From Corallium rubrum (Eukaryota; Cnidaria; Anthozoa; Scleralcyonacea; Coralliidae): a DNA stretch of 64,000 bases. Within the stretch, counting starts at the first letter, position 1; the number at the start of each line of letters is the position of its first letter. A model generated the notes under the pieces. That model saw only the letters and a list, made by a program, of their open reading frames with translations. It ran no database searches and was not told where the DNA came from. The position numbers and the translations under genes were made by a program. Shown piece by piece: positions 56,301 through 64,000 of this stretch. Location of the stretch: positions 13,344,468 to 13,408,467 of the forward strand of contig OZ036005.1 of NCBI GenBank assembly GCA_964035015.1, given 5' to 3'.

Positions 56301-59300
56301 GTTTTAAATTTGTTTTACACATTTAGGTCCCCACAAGGTAGTTTTAGACTGGTTTTACACCTTTAGGTCCCCACAATGCTGTTTTAAATTGCTTTTACAC
56401 TTTTTGGTCCCCACAATGCTGTTTTAAACTGGTTTTACACCTTTAGGTTCTCACAATGATGTTCTAGGCTGGTTTTACAGTTGTAGGTGCCCACAAGTTA
56501 GTTTTAGAACGGTTTTACACTTTTATGTCCCCACAATGCTGTTTTAAATTTGTTTTACACATTTAGGTCCCCACAAGGTAGTTTTAGACTGGTTTTACAC
56601 TTTTTGGTCCCCACAATGTTGTTTTAAATTGGTTTTACACTTTTAGGCCCCAACAATGCTGTTTTGAACTGGTTTTACACTTTTAGGTTCTCACAATGTT
56701 GTTCCAGGCTGGTTTTACAGTTGTAGGTCCCCACAAGTTAGTTTTAGAACGGTTTTACACTTTAAGGTCCCCACAATGTTGTTTTAAATTGGTTTTACAC
56801 TTTTATGTTCTCGCAATGTTGTTTTAGACTGGTTTTACAGTTGTAGGTCCCCACAAGTTAGTTTTAGATTGGTCAAACACTTTTAGGTCCCCACAATGCT
56901 GTTTTAAATTGGTTTTACACTTCTAGGTCTCCACAAGGTTGTTTTAGACTGGTTTTACACTTTTAGATCCCCACTATGCTGTTTTAAACTGGTTTTACAC
57001 TTTTAGGTTCTCACAATGTTGTTTTAGGCTTGTTTTACAGTTGTAGGTCCCCACAAGTTAGTTTTAGAACGGTTTTACACTTTTATGTCCCCACAATGCT
57101 GTTTTAAATTTGTTTTACACATTTAAGTCCCCACAAGGTAGTTTTAGACTGGTTTTACACTTTTAGGTCCCCACAATGCTGTTTTAAATTGGTTTTACAC
57201 CTTTAGGTCCCCACAATGCTTTTTTAAACTGGTTTTACACTTTTAGGTTCTCACAATGTTGTTCTAGGCTGGTTTTACAGTTGTAGGTCCCCACAAGTTA
57301 GTTTTAGAACGGTTTTACACTTTTATGTCCCCACAATGCTGTTTTAAATTTGTTTTACACATTTAGGTCCCCACAAGGTAGTTTTAGACTGGTTTTACAC
57401 TTTTAAGTCCCCACAATGCTGTTTTAAATTGGTTTTACACTTTTAGGTCAGCACAAGGTAGTTTTAGACTGGTTTTACACTTTTATGTCTCCACGATGCT
57501 GTTTTAAATTGGTTTTACACTTTCAGGTCCCCACAATGCTGTTTTAAACTGGTTTTACACTTTTATCTTCTCACAATGTTGTTTTAGGCTGGTTTTACAG
57601 TTGTAGGTCCCCACAAGTTAGTTTTAGAACGGTTTTAAACTTTTATGTCCCCACAATGCTGTTTTAAATTCGTTTTACACATTTAGGTCCCACAAGTAGT
57701 TTTAGCTGTTTTACACTTTAACTGGTTTTCTTTAGTCCCACAAGGTAGTTTTAGACTTGTTTTACACTTTTTAAGGTCCCCACAATGCTGTTTTAAATTG
57801 GTTTTACACTTTTAGGTCTCCACAAGGTAGTTTTAGACTGGTTTTACACTTTCAGGTCCCCACAATGCTGTTTTAAATTTGTTTTACACTTTTAGGTCCC
57901 CACAATGCTGTTTTAAACTGGTTTTACACTTTTAGGTTCTCACAATGTTGTTTTAGGCTGGTTTTACAGTTGTAGGTCCCCACAAGTTAGTTTTAGAACG
58001 GTTTTACACTTTAAGGTCCCCACAATGCTGTTTTAAATTGGTTTTACACTTTTAGGTTCTCACAATGTTGTTTTAGACTGGTTTTACAGTTGTAGGTCCC
58101 CACAAGTTAGTTTTAGACTGGTTTTACACTTTTAGGTCCCCACAATGCTGTTTTAAATTGGTTTTACACTTCTAGGTCCCCACAAGGTAGTTTTAGGCTG
58201 GTTTTACACTTTTAGATCCCCACTATGCTGTTTAAACTGGTTTTACACTTTTAGGTTCTCACAATGTTGTTTTAGGCTGTTTTACAGTTGTAGGTCCCCA
58301 CAAGTTAGTTTTAGAACGTTTTACACTTTTATGTCCCCACAATGCTGTTTTAAATTTGTTTTACACTTTAGGTCCCCACAAGGTAGTTTTAGACTGGTTT
58401 TACACTTTAGGTCCCCACAATGCTGTTTTAAATGGTTTTACACTTTTAGGTCTCACAAGGTATTTTAGACTGGTTTTACACTTTAGGTCCCCACAATGCT
58501 GTTTTAAATTGGTTTTACACTTTTAGTCCCCACAATGCTTTTTAAACTGGTTTTACACTTTTAGGTTCTCACAATGTTGTTTAGGCTGGTTTTACAGTTG
58601 TAGGTCCCCACAAGTTAGTTTTAGAACGGTTTTACACTTTTATGTCCCCACAATGCTGTTTTAAATTTGTTTTACACATTTAGGTCCCCACAAGGTAGTT
58701 TTAGACTGGTTTTACACTTTTAGGTCCCCACAATGCTGTTTAAATTGGTTTTACACTTTTAGGTCTCCACAAGGTATTTTGCTGTTTTAGGACTGGTTTT
58801 ACACTTTTAGGTCCCCACAATGCTGTTTTAAACTGGTTTTACACTTTTAGGTTCTCACAAGGTAGTTTTAGACTGGTATTACACCTTTAGGTCCCCACAA
58901 TGCTGTTTTAAACATGTGTTTAAATGGTTTTACACTTTTAGGTCCCCACAATGCTGTTTTAAACTGGTTTTACACTTTTAGGTTCTCACAATGTTGTTTA
59001 GGCTGGTTTTACAGTTGTAGGTCCCCACAAGTTAGTTTTAGACCGGTTTTACACTTTTAAGTCCCCACAAGGTAGTTTTAGACTGGTTTTATACTTTTAT
59101 ATCCCCACAATGCTGTTTTAAATTGGTTTTACACTTTTAGGTCCCCACAAGGTACTGTTGGACTGGTTTTACACTTTTAAGTCCCCACAATGCTGTTTTA
59201 AATTGGTTTTACACTTTTAGGTTCTCACAATGTTGTTTTAGGCTGGTTTTACAGTTGTAGGTCCCCACAAGTTAGTTTTAGACCGGTTTTACACTTTTAA

Positions 59301-62300
59301 GTCCCCACAAGGTAGTTTTAGACTGGTTTTATACTTTTAGGTCCCCACAATGCTGTTTTAAATTGGTTCTACACTTTTAGGTCCCCACAAGTTAGTTTTA
59401 GACTGGTCAAACACTTTTATGTCCCAACAATGCTGTTTTAAATTGGTTTTACACTTTTAGGTCTCCACAAGGTAGTTTAGACTGGTTTTACACTTTTAGG
59501 TCCCCACAATGCTGTTTTAAATTGGTTTCACACTTTTTAGGTCTCCACAATGCTGTTTTAAATTGGTTTTACTCTTTTAGGTCTCCACAAGGTAGTTTTA
59601 GACTGGTTTTACACTTTTAGGTCCCCACAATGCGGTTTTAAATTGGTTTTACACTTTTAGGTCCCCACAAGTTAGTTTTGGACTGCTCAAACACTTTTAT
59701 GTCCCCACAAGGCTGTTTTAAATTGGTTTTACACTTTTAGGTCTCCACAAGGTAGTTTTAGACTGGTTTTACACTTTTAGGTCCCCACAATGCTGTTTTA
59801 AATTGGTTTTACACTTTTAGGTCTCCACAAGGTAGTCTTAGACTGGTTTTATACTTTTAGGTCCCCACAATGCTGTTTTAAATTGGTTTTACACTTTTAG
59901 GTCTCCACAAGTTAGTTTTAGACTGGTCAAACACTTTTGTCCCCACAATGCTGTTTTAAATTGGTTTTACACTTTTAGGTCCCCACAAGATAGTTTTGGA
60001 CTTGTTTTACACTTTTAGGTCCCCACAATGCTGTTTTAAATTGGTTTTACACTTTTTAGGTCTCCACAATGCTGTTTTAAATTGGTTTTACTCTTTTAGG
60101 TCTCCACAAGGTAGTTTTAGACTGGTTTTACACTTTTTGGTCCCCACAATGCGGTTTTAAATTGGTTTTACACTTTTAGGTCGCCACAAGTTAGTTTTAG
60201 ACTGGTCAAACACTTTTATGTCCCCACAATGCTGTTTTAAGTTGGTTTTACACTTTTAGGTCCCCACAATGCTGTTTTAAATCGGTTTTACAATTTTAGG
60301 CCCTCACAAGGTAGTTTTTGACTGGTTTTACCCTTTTAGCTCCCCACAATGCTGTTTTAAACTGGTTTTACACTTTTAGGTTCTCACAATGTTGTTTTAG
60401 GCTGGTTTTACAGTTGTAGGTCCCCACAAGTTAGTTTTAGACCGGTTTTACACTTTTAAGTCCCCACAAGGTGGTTTTAGACTGGTTTTATACTTTTAGG
60501 TCCCCACAATGCTGTTTTAAATTGGTTTTACACCTTTAGGCCCCCAAAAGGTAGTTTTAGACTGGTTTTACACATTTAGGTTCTCACAATGTTGTTTTAG
60601 ACTGGTTTTACAGTTGTAGGTCCCCACAAGTTAGTTTTAGCCCGGTTTTACACTTTTATTTCCCCACAGTGCTGTTTTAAATTTGTTTTACCCATTTAGG
60701 TCCCGACAAGGTAGTTTTAGACTGGTTTTACACTTTTAAGTCCCGACAATGCTGTTTTAAATTGGTTTTACACTTTTAGGTCCCCACAAGGTAGTTTTGG
60801 ACTGGTTTTACACTTTTAGGTCCCCAAAATGCTGTTTAAATTGGTTTTACCCTTTTAGTTCCCCACAAGGTAGTTTTAGACTGGTTTTACACTTTTAGCT
60901 CCCCACAATGCTGTTTTAAATTGGTTTTACACTTTTAGGTCCCCACAAGGTAGTTTTGGACTGGTTTTACACTTTTAGGTACCCACAATGCTGTTTTAAA
61001 TTGGTTTTACACTTTTAGGTCCCCACAAGGTAGTTTTGGACTGGTTTTACACTTTTACGTCCCCACAATGCTGTTTTAAATTGGTTTTACCCTTTTATGT
61101 CCCCACAAGGTAGTTTTAGAATGGTTTTATACTTTTAGGTTCTCACAATGTTGTTTTAGACTGGTTTTACAGTTGTAGGTCCCCACAAGTTAGTTTTAGC
61201 CCGGTTTTACACTTTTATGTCCCCACAGTGCTTTTTTTAAATTTGTTTTTCACATTTAGGTCCCCACAAGGTAGTTTTAGACTGGTTTTAAACTTTTACG
61301 TCCCGACAATGCTGTTTTAAATTGGTTTTACACTTTTAGGTCCCCACAAGGTAGTTTTGGACTGCTTTTACACTTTTAGGTCCCAACAATGCTGTTTTAA
61401 ATTGGTTTTACCCTTTTAGGTACCCACAAGGTAGTTTTAGACTGGTTTTACACTTTTAGGTCCCCACAATGCTGTTTTAAATTGGTTTTACACATTTAAG
61501 TCTCCACAAGGTAGTTTCAGACTTGTTTTACACTTTTAGGTCCCCACAATGCTGTTTTAAATTGGTTTTACACTTTTAGGTCCCCACAAGGTAGTTTTAG
61601 ACTGGTTTTACACTTTTAGGTCCCCGGAGTGCTGTTTTAAACTGGTTTTAAACTTTTAGGTTCTCACAATGTTGTTTTAGGCTGGTTTTACAGTTGTAGC
61701 TCCCCACAAGTTAGTTTTAGACCGGTTTTACACTTTTAGGTCCCCACAAGGTAGTTTTAGACTGGGTTTACACTTTTAGGTCCCCACAATGCTGTTTTAA
61801 AATTGTTTTACACTTTTAAGTCCCCACAAGGTAGTTTTAGACTGGTTTTACACTTTAAGTCCCCACGATGCTGTTTTAAACTGGTTTTACACTTTTAGGT
61901 TCTCACAATGTTGTTTTAGACAGGTTTTACACTTTTAGGTCTCCACAAGGTAGTTTTAGACTGGTTTTACACTTTTATGTCCCAACATTGCTGTTTTAAA
62001 TTTGTTTTACCCATTTAGGTCCCCACAAGGTAGTTTTAGACTGGTTTTACACTTTTAGGTCCCCACAATTCTGTTTTAAATTGGTTTTACACTTTTAGGT
62101 CCCCACAAGGTAGTTTTGGACTGGTTTTACACTTTTAGGTCCCCACAATGCTGTTTTAAATTGGTCTTACCCTTTTAGGTACCCACAAGGTAGTTTTAGA
62201 CTGGTTTTACACTTTTAGGTCCCCACAGTGCAGTTTTAAACTGGTTTTACACTTTTAGGTTCTCACAATGTTGTTTTAGAATGGTTTTACATTTGTATGT

Positions 62301-64000
62301 CCCCACAAGTTAGTTTTAGACCGGTTTTACGCTTTTATGTCCCCACAATGCTGTTTTAAATTTGTTTTACACATTTAGGTCCCCACAAGGTACTTTTAGG
62401 CTGGTTTTACACTTTTAGGTCCCACATTGCGGTTTTAAATTGGTGGACACACTTATAGGTCCCCACAAGTTAATTTTAGGCTGGTCAAACACTTTTAGGT
62501 CCCCACAATGCTGTTTTTAATTGGTTTTACACTTTTAGGTCCCCACAAGTTAGTTTTAGACTGGTTTTACACTTTTAGGTCCACACAATGCTGTTTTAAA
62601 CTGGTTTAACTCTTTTAGGTTCCCACAATGTTGTTTTAGACCGGTGTTACAGTTGTAGATCCCCAAAAGTTAGCTTTAGACTGGTTTTACACTTTTATGT
62701 ACTCGCAAGGCAGTTATAGTTTGGTTTTACACTTTTAGATCCCCAGAAGGTCTGGTTTTAAATTTTTAAGTGCCAACAATACTGTTTTAATCTTGTTTTA
62801 CACTTTTAGTTCCCCACATTAATGTTTTGGACTGTTTTTACACTTTTTGGTTCCCACAATGTTGTTTTAGATTGTATTTGCAGGTTCAGGCCCCCCCCCC
62901 CCCCAAGTTAGTTTTAGACTGGTTTTACACTTTTAGGTCCCCACGATGCTGTTTTAAATTGGTTTTACACTTTTACGTTCTCTCAATCCTGTCTTAGACT
63001 GGTTTTCCACTTTTGTGTACCCGTTAGTTAGTTTTAGACTTGTTTTATACTTTTAGGTCCGCACAATGCTGTTTTAAATTTGTTTTACACTTTTAGATCC
63101 CCACAAAGTAGTTATAGACTGGTTTTACACTTTTAGGTCCTCACAATGTTGTTCTAGACTGGTTTTAGCCTTTTAGGTTCTCACAATGTTGTTTTAGACC
63201 GGTTTTACAGTTGTATGTCCCCACAAGTTAGTTTTAGACTGGTTTTACATTTTTTATGTACTCGCAATGTAATTTTAGTTGGTTTTATACTTTTAGGTCG
63301 CCACAATGCTGTTTTCGACTGGTTTTACACTTTTAGGTCCCCACAATACTCTTTTAAATTGCTTTTACACTTTTTGGTTCCAACAAGGTAGTTTTAAACT
63401 TGTTTTACACTTTTAGGTCCCCACAAGCTCTGGTTTTTCACTTTTATGTCCCAACAATGCTGTTTTAAACTTGTTTTAAACTTTTAGTTACCCACAATAC
63501 TGTTTTGGGTTGTTTTTACACTTTTAGGTTCCCACAATGTTGTTTTAGAATAGTTTTACATTTTTAGGTCCCCACAAGGTAGTTTTAGACGATTCCAACA
63601 TGTTAGGTCCCCGCAATGCTTTTTTAAGTTGGTTTTACACTTTCAGGTCCCCACAAGGTAGTTTTAGACTGTTTTTACAGTTTTATTTCCCCACAATGCT
63701 GTTTTAGAATGGTTTTACACTTTTAGGTCCCCACAATCCCGTTTTGGACTGTTTTTGCACTTTTAGTTTCCCACAATGTTGTTTTAGAATAATTTTACAG
63801 TTTCAAGTCCGCACAAGTTAGTTTTAGACTGGTTTTACACTTTTAGATCCCCACAACGCTGTTTTAAATTGGTTTTACACTTTTAGGTCCCCACAAAGTA
63901 GTTATAGACTGGTTTTACACTTTTAGGTCCCCACAATGTTGTTCTAAACTGGTTTTAGCCTTTTAGGTTCTCACAATGTTGTTTTAGACCGGTTTTACAG

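Larger units (their letters stand above)
35241..64000. repeat. 40-bp satellite, block C (runs off the window)
   Basis: About 720 monomers by length. Two main monomer classes alternate: AATGCT + GTTTTAAATTGG and AAGGTA + GTTTTAGACTGG, both with TTTTACACTTTTAGGTCCCC. Rarer classes mark higher-order units: AATGTTGTTTTAGGCTGG with ACAGTTGTAGG, AAGTTAGTTTTAGAACGG, and ACTGGTCAAACACTTTT. Visible higher-order periods are 760 bp (35.9-37.4 kb) and 2,400 bp (39.66-44.34 kb). Monomers become more diverged after about 62,400. No gene or inserted element is seen in this block. Confidence 0.97.

Noticed and set aside
35241..64000. Resemblance to a CRISPR array (regular 40-bp periodicity)
   Set aside because: There are no unique spacers: every part of the period is repeated, and the context is eukaryotic. 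It is a satellite.

Overview
The window is animal nuclear DNA, most likely from an anthozoan cnidarian such as a stony coral. Coding sequence is split by GT-AG introns, gene density is very low, and most of the sequence is foldback elements, SINE-like pieces, a LINE, a compact LTR element, a Polinton/Maverick relic and a large satellite. The placement as cnidarian or coral is inference from repeat style, not proof. Nothing looks bacterial.

Region 1 (about 1-18,320) holds the 3' end of one host gene on the + strand. Six exons (1541-1678, 2045-2113, 4184-4309, 7375-7452, 8529-8658, 18109-18320) join in a consistent reading frame to give about 250 residues: leucine-rich repeats, an LRR cap, then a low-complexity tail ending at a stop. 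It best resembles LRRC9. Its introns carry many mobile elements: a foldback MITE (2217-2634), a Helitron-like element with TC...CTAG ends (2931-4145) that stops 38 bp before an exon, two TTAA-flanked MITEs sharing one TTAA (5351-5957), a 17-bp minisatellite (8025-8406), a frameshifted endonuclease/reverse-transcriptase LINE (9186-13146), TTTAG/TAGTTTA arrays and a near-perfect 0.4-kb palindrome with a SINE in each arm (15975-16383).

Region 2 (about 18,320-23,866) has no host gene. It holds nested foldback elements, including three copies of one palindromic family (19775-21943). The middle copy is split by a 700-bp element with 9-bp target duplications that carries a decayed RecQ-helicase motif I fragment. 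Two tandem 99-bp MITEs with strong internal hairpins sit just before the satellite.

Region 3 (23,866-64,000) is one 40-bp satellite array running off the end of the window, with higher-order repeats (760 bp, 920 bp, 2.4 kb). Two large insertions interrupt it. At 25796-28594 there is a second Helitron-like copy, which contains a gag-only LTR element with 80-bp LTRs (26441-27753), which in turn contains a 163-bp hAT-type MITE (26514-26676). At 29782-35240 there is a 5.5-kb Polinton/Maverick derivative with AG...CT ends, long terminal inverted repeats and a 6-bp target duplication (TAGGTC). It carries a packaging-type ATPase with an N-terminal C2H2 finger, an inverted fragment of the same gene and a GC-rich 21-bp minisatellite.

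The host gene and the elements do not form a pathway. What the window records is the order of insertion events. The least ordinary items are the palindromic Polinton with its finger-ATPase fusion, the gag-only mini LTR element, the RecQ-carrying 700-bp element and the hierarchically duplicated satellite.
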